DNA of 64,000 nt from Leptospira limi (GTDB taxonomy: Bacteria > Spirochaetota > Leptospiria > Leptospirales > Leptospiraceae): the NCBI RefSeq assembly GCF_026151395.1, contig NZ_JAMQPV010000003.1:124001-188000 (forward strand). Reading direction: 5' to 3'. How positions within the stretch are numbered: position 1 is the stretch's first letter; each line of letters begins with the position of its first letter. The notes under the pieces are model-generated. The model saw only the letters and a program-made list of their open reading frames with translations. It ran no database searches and was not told the origin of the DNA. The position numbers and the translations under genes were made by a program. Below are positions 9,826 through 18,586 of the stretch, in pieces.

Positions 9826-11081
9826 TGGATTTCCCTATCTTCTATCAATCTTCCATACCGATTGATTGCTTCCTTTACATTTGCCCTGTCTAGATCAGAT
9901 ATTTCTTCAAAACGAAATCCAGCAAAAAACATATCTTCATTATTATCGTCTTCTTTTACCCATAATAAAATACAAGTTCCGTGTACGAAACCAACAATAT
10001 CAAAATGCATAAAAAATTCTAATTGTTGCTCAGTGGACAATGTTCCGGGGTGGATTCCTGAGCAGCGCACCATAAATCCAGAATTTGATATATTTTCGAT
10101 TGTTGAGACAATATTCCTTCCATTTTCTCGGATGGAAATGTTGTTCTTAAAACGATCCAAAATCCGAAACCTTGGATCAATTTCATACACTTCTTCCTGC
10201 GTGCTTTTTAAGCGTTTGTATACCTTTAGAGGCAAAATACTCGCAGCCATTTCAATTTTTGTAATTTCTTGGTTCTCTTGGTAGGCAGTAATGGCGAGTT
10301 TAGAGTAATTCCAATACCCAGATTTGCTATATTTAACTTCTTTAGCTTTGACTCTAAGTTTAATGGGCATATTCATTTTTGCATATTGCAAAAATTCTGA
10401 ATTTAAATATAACAATAAGAAGGTGACATCTTCAAAAGGGACTTTCCCAAACATGTGATTACATGCAATTCCCAATTGCCTCGCCGCTTCCACAATTTGC
10501 ATACCTGATATGTGTTTTAAATTAGGAGGAGAATAGTATTTATGAGTTGGAGGGACATACAAATTTGCAAAAAATGTGTCCCGTTTTGGAATCTCAGGGA
10601 ATCTTTCAAAAATTGCAGAGATCATCGATTTTTCTACATTGCCTACATAATAATCTCGGCGTTTGACAAGTTGTAAGATTTTAATCTCATCAGCTTCTGT
10701 CACTTGGTCATTGAGTACATATTGTTCGATTTCTGTATCAAAATGATAAAATTGGCTTAAGAATTCCCGACCTGAAGCGTCAATATTCGCTTCATTTAAA
10801 ATACGATCTGCTGATTCTTTGCGTATCCTTGAAGGTATCGTTTTTAATTGATAATAACTTCCCGACGCATCAGTTCTTTTAATATAATAGAATAAAAGAA
10901 ATTGTTTTTCTTCTTCGTTTAATTTTGGTAAAACATCATGTTCCATAATGTCTGCCAAAATCATCCGAGGTAAAGCTCTTCTTATATTGGAAACAAAACT
11001 ATCTTCTTGGAAATATGTGCGAGTGTATCGTTTATCGAGAGGTAAAACAGTGGGGAGTTCTTCTTTTTCGGAAACCTTCAT
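9822..11081 (-). CDS. PilZ-like domain protein
   Basis: 419 residues from the ATG at 11079-11081; an in-frame TTG lies 9 bases upstream. The last 110 or so residues fit a PilZ domain: RENGRN followed about 12 residues later by NISNSGFMVR resembles the RxxxR...(D/N)xSxxG cyclic-di-GMP motif. The first two arginines are spaced RENGR, which is close to canonical. The N-terminal 300 residues are soluble, with no family I recognise. It may be a c-di-GMP effector, but binding is an inference. It precedes an SDR gene in an overlapping arrangement. Confidence 0.6.
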   Translation of the reverse strand: MKVSEKEELPTVLPLDKRYTRTYFQEDSFVSNIRRALPRMILADIMEHDVLPKLNEEEKQFLLFYYIKRTDASGSYYQLKTIPSRIRKESADRILNEANIDASGREFLSQFYHFDTEIEQYVLNDQVTEADEIKILQLVKRRDYYVGNVEKSMISAIFERFPEIPKRDTFFANLYVPPTHKYYSPPNLKHISGMQIVEAARQLGIACNHMFGKVPFEDVTFLLLYLNSEFLQYAKMNMPIKLRVKAKEVKYSKSGYWNYSKLAITAYQENQEITKIEMAASILPLKVYKRLKSTQEEVYEIDPRFRILDRFKNNISIRENGRNIVSTIENISNSGFMVRCSGIHPGTLSTEQQLEFFMHFDIVGFVHGTCILLWVKEDDNNEDMFFAGFRFEEISDLDRANVKEAINRYGRLIEDREIQ

Positions 11082-11093
11082 TTGTATCAACCA

Positions 11094-11125
11094 GGAATCT
11101 ACTTTAGGATTAGTCCGTAGATTCC
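11094..11125. repeat. 9-bp perfect inverted repeat upstream of the PilZ-like gene
   Basis: GGAATCTAC (11094-11102) and GTAGATTCC (11117-11125) are perfect complements separated by 14 bases. On the minus strand this lies between the UspA stop and the PilZ-like start, ending 12 bases before the ATG. No T-run follows it, so it is not a standard terminator. It could be an operator or a 5'-UTR hairpin. Confidence 0.4.
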
Positions 11126-11183
11126 AATGGGATACCTTTCAAGGCAAGTAATTTAACATTGATTTGTCAAAATTGTGGCGAAT

Positions 11184-11615
11184 TCACCTAACAACAGTTA
11201 CGGAACATGGCGCATAATGTACAACTCGATCAGAGACACTTCCCATGATGAATCTGCCTAAGATTCCATGACCACGACTTCCAATCACAATCAAATCGAC
11301 TTTTTCTTTTTCTGCTAGTTTACAAATTTCTTCTGCTGGATATCCTTCTAATACCACACGATTCCACTTTACAGTTGTCTCATCTAATATCGGATGGATT
11401 TTTTCAAATCGTTGTTCCGAGATCCATTTGACTCGATCCTTCCCGGGAGGTGCTGCATCGTAATACCCAGGGAGTGGTCCAAAATCCTCGATCACTTCTA
11501 CAACATAACAAACTGCATTACTTGCCTTGGCTAATGCCAATCCAAATTCTAAGGCCTTTGTCGAACTTGGTGAACCATCAATGGGGATGATCAGTTTTTG
11601 TATTAATTTTTCCAT
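11184..11615 (-). CDS. Universal stress protein UspA family
   Basis: 143 residues, a single Usp domain. The N-terminus [20 protein letters not shown] contains the Asp that contacts adenine. The C-terminal [20 protein letters not shown] matches the ATP-binding G-2x-G-9x-G(S/T) motif, so this is likely the nucleotide-binding subclass. Usp proteins are cytoplasmic and respond to stress and energy limitation; the specific role is unknown. The gene stands alone, 130 bases past the end of potC and about 100 bases before the PilZ-like gene. Confidence 0.9.
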   Translation of the reverse strand: MEKLIQKLIIPIDGSPSSTKALEFGLALAKASNAVCYVVEVIEDFGPLPGYYDAAPPGKDRVKWISEQRFEKIHPILDETTVKWNRVVLEGYPAEEICKLAEKEKVDLIVIGSRGHGILGRFIMGSVSDRVVHYAPCSVTVVR

Positions 11616-11745
11616 ATGATAATCCTAGCATGATCCTTGGAGATAAGAAAGTGAATTTCCTTTGATATTTATCATATTGGTATGTATGACTCCTATAAAA
11701 CTTGAGAATCGTATCGCATAGCCATCCACGAGCCAAGGAAGGAAA

Positions 11746-12549
11746 TTATTTTTTCCGACCATCATCTTCTTTTGTGAGATAATAGGCGACAAGGATTGGA
11801 ATGGTTGTGACTAAAATCACAAAAACTGCTACCACATTGGTTACTGGCCTTTGCCTTGGGCGAATGAACTCTGTTAACATCCAGATGGGAACAGTTGATT
11901 GTTGGCCTGCTGTAAACGTTGTCACAATTACCTCATCAAATGACAAAGCAAAGGATAACATTCCTCCTGCTAGTAATGCGGTTGCAATATTTGGTAGAAT
12001 CACAAAACGAAACGTTTGCCATGGGTTTGCACCTAAATCCATTGATGCTTCCACCATGGAATGAGAACTCCTTCGTAACCTCGCCAGAACATTATTATAA
12101 ACAGTCACGATACAAAAGGTAGCATGTGCAATGACAATGGTCCAAGTGCTAAATGGAATTCCAAACAGAGACATGGCAGACCGAAGGGAAATACCTGTTA
12201 CAATCCCTGGGAGAGCAATGGGTAAAATCACAAGAAAGGAAATGATTTCTTTTCCAAAAAATTGGCTTCGGTACACCGCAAGGCTTGCCAGTGTTCCTAG
12301 TAGGATTGCAATGAATGTAGAAATGAATGCAACTTGGGAAGAGAGTATGATCGCTTCCCAGATATCATTTCGTTCCCATGCGACTCCAAACCATTTCGTA
12401 GTGAATCCCGGTAGAGGGAATTGAAACGTTTTTTCATCCGTAGAAAATGCATACATGATGATGATGAGTATGGGTATATGGATGAATAAAAAACCAAAGA
12501 GTGTTGCCGTTTTTAATCCAATAGATCCTAAGTTCCATTTAGAGCGCAT
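11746..12549 (-). CDS. potC: Polyamine ABC transporter permease PotC-like
   Basis: 267 residues from the ATG at 12547-12549, preceded by GGAG. It has about six hydrophobic segments and the permease EAA loop (EASMDLGANPWQTFRFVILPNI), which docks onto the ATPase. It is one of two inner-membrane channel subunits of a spermidine/putrescine-type importer. The start overlaps the end of potB by about 11 bases, so the two are coupled. It is the last gene of potD-potA-potB-potC. Substrate specificity is inferred from the neighbouring GABA/aminobutyraldehyde genes. Confidence 0.88.
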   Translation of the reverse strand: MRSKWNLGSIGLKTATLFGFLFIHIPILIIIMYAFSTDEKTFQFPLPGFTTKWFGVAWERNDIWEAIILSSQVAFISTFIAILLGTLASLAVYRSQFFGKEIISFLVILPIALPGIVTGISLRSAMSLFGIPFSTWTIVIAHATFCIVTVYNNVLARLRRSSHSMVEASMDLGANPWQTFRFVILPNIATALLAGGMLSFALSFDEVIVTTFTAGQQSTVPIWMLTEFIRPRQRPVTNVVAVFVILVTTIPILVAYYLTKEDDGRKK

Positions 12550-13456
12550 CAAATGCTCCTAATCGTTTAGCGATTGTTAAATACACCATCATAATGACAA
12601 TGGGAACCACAGAAAATGCAGCAGCAAGTGGGATGTTCCCCGCAGTTCCTTGGTGTGTGTAAACAGCCATTCCGATAAAATAACTCGAATTCCCGATAAT
12701 TGTAGGAATGATATAATCACCGAGTGTTAAGGAAAATGTAAAAATAGAACCTGCAACAACACCAGGAAACGCTAAAGGTAAAATGACTTTGCGAAAGGTT
12801 TGAGCCGGCCCTCCTCCCAAATCAGAGGAAGCTTCTAAAAGTGTTTTTGGAATTCTTTCTAAAGATGCCTGGATGGGTAAAATCATGTAAGGTAACCATA
12901 TGTAAACGAATACCAAAAACATACCGATGTAGGAAAAAGATAAAGAAGTGCCACCAATGACAGGGATGGAAAGTACAACATCTAACAAGTGTAATAATCC
13001 TAGTTGGTCCAAACACCAGGTAAGGATTCCTTCTTTGGCCATAATGAGTTTCCAAGAATACACTTTTACGAGGTAACTGGACCATAAAGGCAACATAACA
13101 CCCAAATACAAAATTGGTTTTAGTTTGGGTCCAGCATTCATTGCCATGTAGTAAGCAATTGGAAACGCAATGATCGCACTCACAACAGTGACTGTAAATG
13201 CCATTGTAGTTGTACGAATGATAATATCCCAATTGGTACTCTGCCGGAATAAATCATAATAGGATTCAAATGTGAATTCTCGTTTGATGACACCCGAAAA
13301 GGAATCAACAGAGAAAAAACTTTGGATGAGAAGAGTAAATAAAGATCCTAAGTAAACAACACCAAGCCAAACAAGCAGAGGTGATAATAATAAAAAAAGT
13401 GCCAAACTTTTCCTGTAAAATAAAAACGTGATGAATCTATCCATAACATTCGTCAT
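12539..13456 (-). CDS. potB: Polyamine ABC transporter permease PotB-like
   Basis: 305 residues with about six membrane segments and an EAA loop (EASSDLGGGPAQTFRKVILPLA). It partners PotC in the importer. The N-terminal LLLSPLLVWLGVVYLGSLFTLL matches the PotB/PotH-type permease start. The ATG at 13454-13456 has an AAGGGA Shine-Dalgarno and lies 10 bases after the potA stop. Confidence 0.88.
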   Translation of the reverse strand: MTNVMDRFITFLFYRKSLALFLLLSPLLVWLGVVYLGSLFTLLIQSFFSVDSFSGVIKREFTFESYYDLFRQSTNWDIIIRTTTMAFTVTVVSAIIAFPIAYYMAMNAGPKLKPILYLGVMLPLWSSYLVKVYSWKLIMAKEGILTWCLDQLGLLHLLDVVLSIPVIGGTSLSFSYIGMFLVFVYIWLPYMILPIQASLERIPKTLLEASSDLGGGPAQTFRKVILPLAFPGVVAGSIFTFSLTLGDYIIPTIIGNSSYFIGMAVYTHQGTAGNIPLAAAFSVVPIVIMMVYLTIAKRLGAFDAL

Positions 13457-13466
13457 AATGATTCCC

Positions 13467-14492
13467 TTATAACAAATGCATGTCGGAATCTTTCCAACCC
13501 ACTAAAACTTCGGAACCAACTGCGATATGGTCTGCAGAAATTTTTAAGTTTTGAGTGGAGGCAATGATCCGAGATCCACTAGGAGTTTCAAAATGCATTT
13601 TGGATGTTGCACCTGAGTACACTTGGCTTTTTAAAATTGCTTTGAATGTTCTATACCCAGATGAATGGTTGTCCTCTTTTGCATTTGCAAAAACATGGAC
13701 TCGTTCCGGGCGGATCATCATCTTACCATCATGGCCTGTGAGCCGTTTTGTTTCCTCAACAGATAAGATATTGGAAGTTCCTACAAAGTTGGCAACAAAC
13801 TCTGTTTTGGGGCGATTGTACAACTCTTCTGGAGTTGCAATTTGTTCGACCTTACCTTTGTTAAAGATAGCAATTCGATCAGACATCGAAAGTGCCTCTT
13901 CTTGGTCGTGGGTCACAAAAATAAATGTGATCCCTACTTCTTTTTGAATGGCTTTAAGCTCTAATTGCATTTCTTCGCGAAGTTTTAAATCAAGGGCTCC
14001 CAATGGCTCATCTAACAAAAGTACACCTGGACGATTGATGAGTGCCCTTGCGAGTGCAATCCGCTGCCTCTGACCACCTGATAGTTCGGATGGTTTTCGA
14101 TTTCCCACATCGGGAAGGCGAACCATCGCAAGCATTTCAGAAACACGTTTTGAAATTTCGGCACTTGGAAGTTTTTTAATTTTTAAACCATACCCCACAT
14201 TTTCCGCAACAGACATATGTGGGAACAAAGCATAATCTTGGAAGACTGTATTGACATTTCTTTTGTAAGGAGGGATGCCCGTGACATCAACTCCTTCCAA
14301 AAGAACCCTTCCTGAACTAGTATCTTGAAAACCCGCCACCATTCGGAGGCAGGTAGTTTTACCAGACCCAGAAGGGCCTAACATCGAAAAAAACTCACCT
14401 TTTTTAATCCCAAAGGAGACATCATCTACCGCTATGAATTGGTCGAATTTCCTGGTTACATTTTGAAATTCAACATCGTAAACTTGGTCCAT
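13467..14492 (-). CDS. potA: Polyamine ABC transporter ATPase PotA-like
   Basis: 341 residues. Walker A is LGPSGSGKTTC (about 38-48), the ABC signature is LSGGQRQRIALARAL, Walker B is VLLLDEPLGALD, and the switch is VTHDQEE. The C-terminal 100 or so residues form a TOBE domain (MIRPERVHVFANA). It powers uptake through PotB/PotC. A good AAAGGAGA Shine-Dalgarno precedes the ATG. The related CUT1/POPT importers share this fold, so polyamine specificity rests on PotD and on context. Confidence 0.92.
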   Translation of the reverse strand: MDQVYDVEFQNVTRKFDQFIAVDDVSFGIKKGEFFSMLGPSGSGKTTCLRMVAGFQDTSSGRVLLEGVDVTGIPPYKRNVNTVFQDYALFPHMSVAENVGYGLKIKKLPSAEISKRVSEMLAMVRLPDVGNRKPSELSGGQRQRIALARALINRPGVLLLDEPLGALDLKLREEMQLELKAIQKEVGITFIFVTHDQEEALSMSDRIAIFNKGKVEQIATPEELYNRPKTEFVANFVGTSNILSVEETKRLTGHDGKMMIRPERVHVFANAKEDNHSSGYRTFKAILKSQVYSGATSKMHFETPSGSRIIASTQNLKISADHIAVGSEVLVGWKDSDMHLL

Positions 14493-14527
14493 TCTATCTC
14501 CTTTAGAACTCTTATGATGTTAGGATT

Positions 14528-15697
14528 TTATTTACTTCCAATAATGGAAATATAATCTTCTGCCCATTTTTTATAAGGCACACATTTTCTTCCACCGGAA
14601 CAATCTTCTTTTGGAGTTCTCCAGAAAGAGATTTTTTCAAAGTTGTTGAATCCGTTCACTGCACAACCAGTATCTCCGAGTAATGCATTTCCTTTACAAG
14701 CAGCAGGAACAGAAGGAACAGATCCAAACCAAGAAGCTAAATCACCTTGTACTTTTGGAGAAAGAGAATGTTCCATCCATTTGTAAGCACAGTTAACGTG
14801 TTTAGAATCTTTGTGTAACATTGTACTATCTGCCCAACCAGTTGCTCCTTCCACAGGAACGATAGATGATACAGGTTGTTTTTCACTCACAAGTAAATTT
14901 ACTTGGAATGGCCATGTTGAAGAAGCAACTAAACCTTCTTTTTTGAAATCGTCAACTTGGACCATTGCATCATGCCAGTATTTTGGAACGAGTTGTCTTT
15001 GTTTTTTTAATAACTCAATCACAGCCGTGTATTGTTTTTCATCCAATTCGTAAGGATCTTGGATTCCAAGTTCTGGTTTTGCAACTTTTAGATAAAGGGC
15101 AGCGTCAGCGATGTAAATTGGACCATCAAATGCTTGCACTCTACCTTTGTTAGATTTTCCATCTGGTAAAACTTGTTCTTCAAATACAACATTCCAACTT
15201 GTTGGAGCTTTTTTAAAAACTTTTGTGTTGTACATAAGTACGTTTGGTCCCCATTGGTAAGGAACTCCGAAATGTTTACCATCTACAGTATGCCAAGGAG
15301 CATTTTGTAAACGAGAGTCTACGTTTTTCCAACTTGGAATCAAATCAATGTTAATCTCTTGGACTTTTCCACCTGCAACTAATCGAAGTGATGCGTCACC
15401 TGAAGCAGTTACCAAGTCAAATCCACCTTCATTCATAAGTGCTACCATCTCATCAGATGTAGCGGCAGTTTTTACATTTACTTTACAGCCTGTATTTTTT
15501 TCAAATTCAGTGACCCAGTCATATCCCTTGTCTGTTTCACCACGTTCAATGTAACCTGGCCAAGCAACGATGGAAACTTCTCCCTCACCTTGTCCAATTT
15601 CTGAAACCTTTGTTTCTTTTTTACCGCAGGTTACCGCAAAAGCGATCGAAAGAACTGCTGTAAAAAAAACCACTCGTTTGTATGAATCGAATTTCAT
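14528..15697 (-). CDS. potD: Polyamine-binding lipoprotein PotD/PotF-like
   Basis: 389 residues with a lipoprotein-like signal (FAVTCGKK; Cys near residue 25), so it is probably anchored at the outer face of the inner membrane. The mature protein starts VSIVAWPGYIERG and has the FDLVTASGDASLRL, FGVPYQWGPNVLMYNT and SSTWPFQVNLL segments typical of the PotD/PotF spermidine/putrescine-binding family. It would deliver ligand to PotABC. It is the first gene of the operon, with AGGAG ahead of the ATG, and it diverges from gabD across a 138-base gap. Confidence 0.85.
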   Translation of the reverse strand: MKFDSYKRVVFFTAVLSIAFAVTCGKKETKVSEIGQGEGEVSIVAWPGYIERGETDKGYDWVTEFEKNTGCKVNVKTAATSDEMVALMNEGGFDLVTASGDASLRLVAGGKVQEINIDLIPSWKNVDSRLQNAPWHTVDGKHFGVPYQWGPNVLMYNTKVFKKAPTSWNVVFEEQVLPDGKSNKGRVQAFDGPIYIADAALYLKVAKPELGIQDPYELDEKQYTAVIELLKKQRQLVPKYWHDAMVQVDDFKKEGLVASSTWPFQVNLLVSEKQPVSSIVPVEGATGWADSTMLHKDSKHVNCAYKWMEHSLSPKVQGDLASWFGSVPSVPAACKGNALLGDTGCAVNGFNNFEKISFWRTPKEDCSGGRKCVPYKKWAEDYISIIGSK

Positions 15698-15835
15698 AAA
15701 CCTATGTGCTCCTGGTTTTACGTATGTCAGGCATTAGATACCAAAAATTCAAAATTAAGCAACCAATTCTAAAGTTTTCAAAAAAAAGGTAGGAATTTTT
15801 ATGAGGCACGGTTTCTGTGAAAGCGTAGGTTTGCT
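15698..15835. promoter_or_regulatory. Divergent regulatory region between potD and gabD
   Basis: 138 bases of AT-rich DNA must hold promoters for both the uptake operon (minus) and the catabolic operon (plus). On the minus strand TTGCTT, 16 bases, TATCTA is a weak sigma70-like candidate for potD. I could not find a convincing -35/-10 pair for gabD, nor an obvious operator palindrome. No regulator gene is adjacent. Confidence 0.4.
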
Positions 15836-17293
15836 ATGAAATACATCAAAGACAAAGACCTTTTTCGCCAGGAAAATTTTATAGGTGGGGTTTGGTGCCC
15901 TGCAGAAAATAAAAAAGAAATTTTAGTACATAACCCTGCCACAGGGGAAACCATAGGGAACATCCCGCATGCAACAGAAAAGGACACGTTAGTTGCTATA
16001 CGTTCAGCCAAAGATGCGTTTGTGGATTGGAAATCGAGACCTGCCAAAGAACGGGCAGGAATCCTCCGCAAATGGTTCCAACTCATGATGGACCACCAAG
16101 AAGACTTAGCTCTCATCATGACACAAGAACAAGGAAAACCTTTAACGGAAGCTAGAGGAGAAATCGCCTACGCAGCATCTTACATTGAATGGTTCGGTGA
16201 AGAAGCAAAACGTTCTTATGGAGATGTGATCCCCTCACATAGAAAAGATACAAGGATTCTTGTATTCAAAGAACCCATTGGAGTTGTCGGAACCATCACT
16301 CCTTGGAATTTTCCAGCGGCAATGCTTGCAAGGAAAGTGGCTCCAGCTCTAGCCGCAGGTTGTACGGTTGTCTCAAAACCATCCGAACTCACTCCCCATT
16401 CAGCCCTTGCAATGGCTGTACTTGCAGAACGAGCAGGACTCCCAAAAGGAGTTTGGAATGTGTTAGTTGGGGATCCAATCCTCATTGGCAAAACGATTTT
16501 AGAAAGTAAAGAGGTTCGCAAACTCAGTTTTACTGGATCCACAAAAACAGGGATTTATTTGATGGAAAAATCGGCCGCCACATTAAAAAAACTCTCACTT
16601 GAGTTAGGAGGGAATGCTCCCTTTATCGTATTTGAAGATGCAGATTTAGACGAAGCTGTAAAAGGTGCGATGTTATCCAAGTATAGAAACACAGGACAAA
16701 CTTGTGTTTGTGTGAATCGTTTTTTAGTGCATTCATCTGTTGCAGAAACCTTTTCCAAAAAACTAGCTGAAAAAACAAAAGAGTTGGTTGTTGCCAACGG
16801 AATGGAACCAAGTGCCAGCCAAGGCCCACTTATCAATGAAGCTGCTGTGGAGAAAGTAAAGAATCATATCCAAGATGCTGTTTCAAAAGGGGCGAAGGTT
16901 TTAATTGGCGGGAACACACATGCATTAGGTGGAAACTTTTTTGAGCCAACCGTTTTGTATCCTGTGAACTCTTCTATGATGGTAACAAAGGAAGAAACCT
17001 TTGGACCAGTATCTTGTATCCAAACCTTCCAAACAGAGGAAGAAGCCATTAAACTCGCAAACGATACCGACTTTGGCCTCGCATCCTATTTTTACACGAA
17101 AGACATGGCTCGTATTTTTAGGGTCGCCGAACAGCTAGAATATGGAATGGTAGGCATTAACGAAGGGATCATTTCTTCAGAACAAGTCCCATTTGGGGGA
17201 GTCAAATTTTCAGGTATGGGACGAGAAGGCTCCAAATACGGTCTAGATGATTATACAGTAACCAAATATCTCTGCCTCGGAGGAATCAAATGA
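15836..17293 (+). CDS. gabD: Succinate-semialdehyde dehydrogenase
   Basis: 485 residues, the usual GabD length. It oxidises succinate semialdehyde to succinate with NAD(P)+. The active site shows LSLELGGNAPFIVF (catalytic Glu) and NTGQTCVCVNRFLV (catalytic Cys near 288, followed by a second Cys as in GabD enzymes). The early KDLFRQENFIGGVW and TPWNFPAAMLARK are also GabD-like. It overlaps gabT by 4 bases (ATGA), so it is co-translated. It feeds the TCA cycle. Confidence 0.9.
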   Translation: MKYIKDKDLFRQENFIGGVWCPAENKKEILVHNPATGETIGNIPHATEKDTLVAIRSAKDAFVDWKSRPAKERAGILRKWFQLMMDHQEDLALIMTQEQGKPLTEARGEIAYAASYIEWFGEEAKRSYGDVIPSHRKDTRILVFKEPIGVVGTITPWNFPAAMLARKVAPALAAGCTVVSKPSELTPHSALAMAVLAERAGLPKGVWNVLVGDPILIGKTILESKEVRKLSFTGSTKTGIYLMEKSAATLKKLSLELGGNAPFIVFEDADLDEAVKGAMLSKYRNTGQTCVCVNRFLVHSSVAETFSKKLAEKTKELVVANGMEPSASQGPLINEAAVEKVKNHIQDAVSKGAKVLIGGNTHALGGNFFEPTVLYPVNSSMMVTKEETFGPVSCIQTFQTEEEAIKLANDTDFGLASYFYTKDMARIFRVAEQLEYGMVGINEGIISSEQVPFGGVKFSGMGREGSKYGLDDYTVTKYLCLGGIK

Positions 17294-18579
17294 CGGGCAA
17301 TCAAAAACAAACAAACAAAACTCTATGGGAAAGAAGATTAAAAAACGTTCCACGTGGAGTGACCACCGCCTACCCTGTGTTTGCCGAGAAAGCAAAAAAT
17401 GCAGAAATTTGGGATATTGAAGGGAAACGATTCATTGATTTTGGTGGTGGGATTGGTGTTCAAAATACAGGACATTGCCATCCAAAAGTGGTGGCTGCCA
17501 TCCACAAACAAGTGGACCAGGTACTCCACACTGCATTTCAAATCATGCCATATGAACCATACATTGTTCTCGCAGAAAAATTAAATGCGAAAGCTCCAAT
17601 TGATGGAGAAGCCAAAACCATTTTGTTTTCATCTGGTGCCGAAGCATTGGAAAATGCGGTGAAAATTGCAAGAGCTGCCACAGGAAGACCAGGGATTATC
17701 AGTTTTCTAGGTGGATTCCACGGAAGAACGATGATGGCTCTTGCCTTAACAGGAAAGGTAGTTCCTTACAAAAAAGGATTCGGACCTTTCTCGAGTGATG
17801 TGTACCATATTCCGTTTCCCATGGAATACCATGGGGTTACAGAAGATGATTCTATCAAAGCCCTAAACAATTTATTCAAAGCAGACATTGACCCAACTCG
17901 TGTGGCAGCTATTGCCATCGAACCAGTGCAAGGTGAAGGTGGATTTTACATTGCTTCTCCAAGTTTTTTAAAAAAACTAAGGGCAATTTGTGATGAACAT
18001 GGAATTTTACTCATCGCCGATGAAGTGCAGTCCGGTTTTGCAAGAACAGGAAAACTTTTTGCCATCGAACATTCGGGTGTCAAACCAGACCTCATCACAA
18101 CTGCAAAATCCCTTGCAGCGGGGATGCCACTTTCTGCAGTGATTGGAAAAACATCCATTATGGATTCTGTAGAACCAGGTGGACTTGGTGGAACCTATGC
18201 GGGAAACCCGGTCGCTTGTGCTGCGGGGATTGCAGTGATGGATCTCATCGAAGAAGAAGGAATTTTAGAAAAATCAACACAATTGGGAACCATGTTAGTG
18301 AAGGAACTAAACGAAATTAAAAAATCCAACACAATCATTGGCGAAATACGCGGATTAGGTGGGATGGTTGCCTTTGAACTCGTTGAAAATGGTGATGCCA
18401 ATAAACCTTCTGCTGATATGGCAAAAAAATTAACAACAAAAGCCTTAGAACATGGTCTTATTCTTCTTTCTTGTGGAGTGTATGGAAACGTAATCCGAAT
18501 TTTAGTTCCTATCACAGCAGAAGAATCAGTCGTAAAAGAAGGTCTAAACATCATAGCAAAATCATTAAAGGAAATCTAA
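17290..18579 (+). CDS. gabT: 4-aminobutyrate aminotransferase
   Basis: 429 residues, a class III PLP aminotransferase. It transfers the amino group of GABA to 2-oxoglutarate, giving succinate semialdehyde. Visible marks are FSSGAEALENAVKIARAATG (cofactor phosphate region), GGFHGRTMMALALTGK, LIADEVQSGFARTG (Asp contacting PLP), TTAKSLAAGMPLSAVIG (PLP lysine) and GGLGGTYAGNPVACAA. The match to E. coli GabT is close throughout. Broader omega-amine activity, including putrescine, is possible and would fill the missing first step of this pathway. Confidence 0.9.
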   Translation: MTGNQKQTNKTLWERRLKNVPRGVTTAYPVFAEKAKNAEIWDIEGKRFIDFGGGIGVQNTGHCHPKVVAAIHKQVDQVLHTAFQIMPYEPYIVLAEKLNAKAPIDGEAKTILFSSGAEALENAVKIARAATGRPGIISFLGGFHGRTMMALALTGKVVPYKKGFGPFSSDVYHIPFPMEYHGVTEDDSIKALNNLFKADIDPTRVAAIAIEPVQGEGGFYIASPSFLKKLRAICDEHGILLIADEVQSGFARTGKLFAIEHSGVKPDLITTAKSLAAGMPLSAVIGKTSIMDSVEPGGLGGTYAGNPVACAAGIAVMDLIEEEGILEKSTQLGTMLVKELNEIKKSNTIIGEIRGLGGMVAFELVENGDANKPSADMAKKLTTKALEHGLILLSCGVYGNVIRILVPITAEESVVKEGLNIIAKSLKEI

Positions 18580-18586
18580 CCCAGGT

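Noticed and set aside
13555..13947. 130-codon plus-strand frame opposite potA
   Set aside because: Fully antisense to a clear ABC ATPase with Walker motifs; no start signal or domain.
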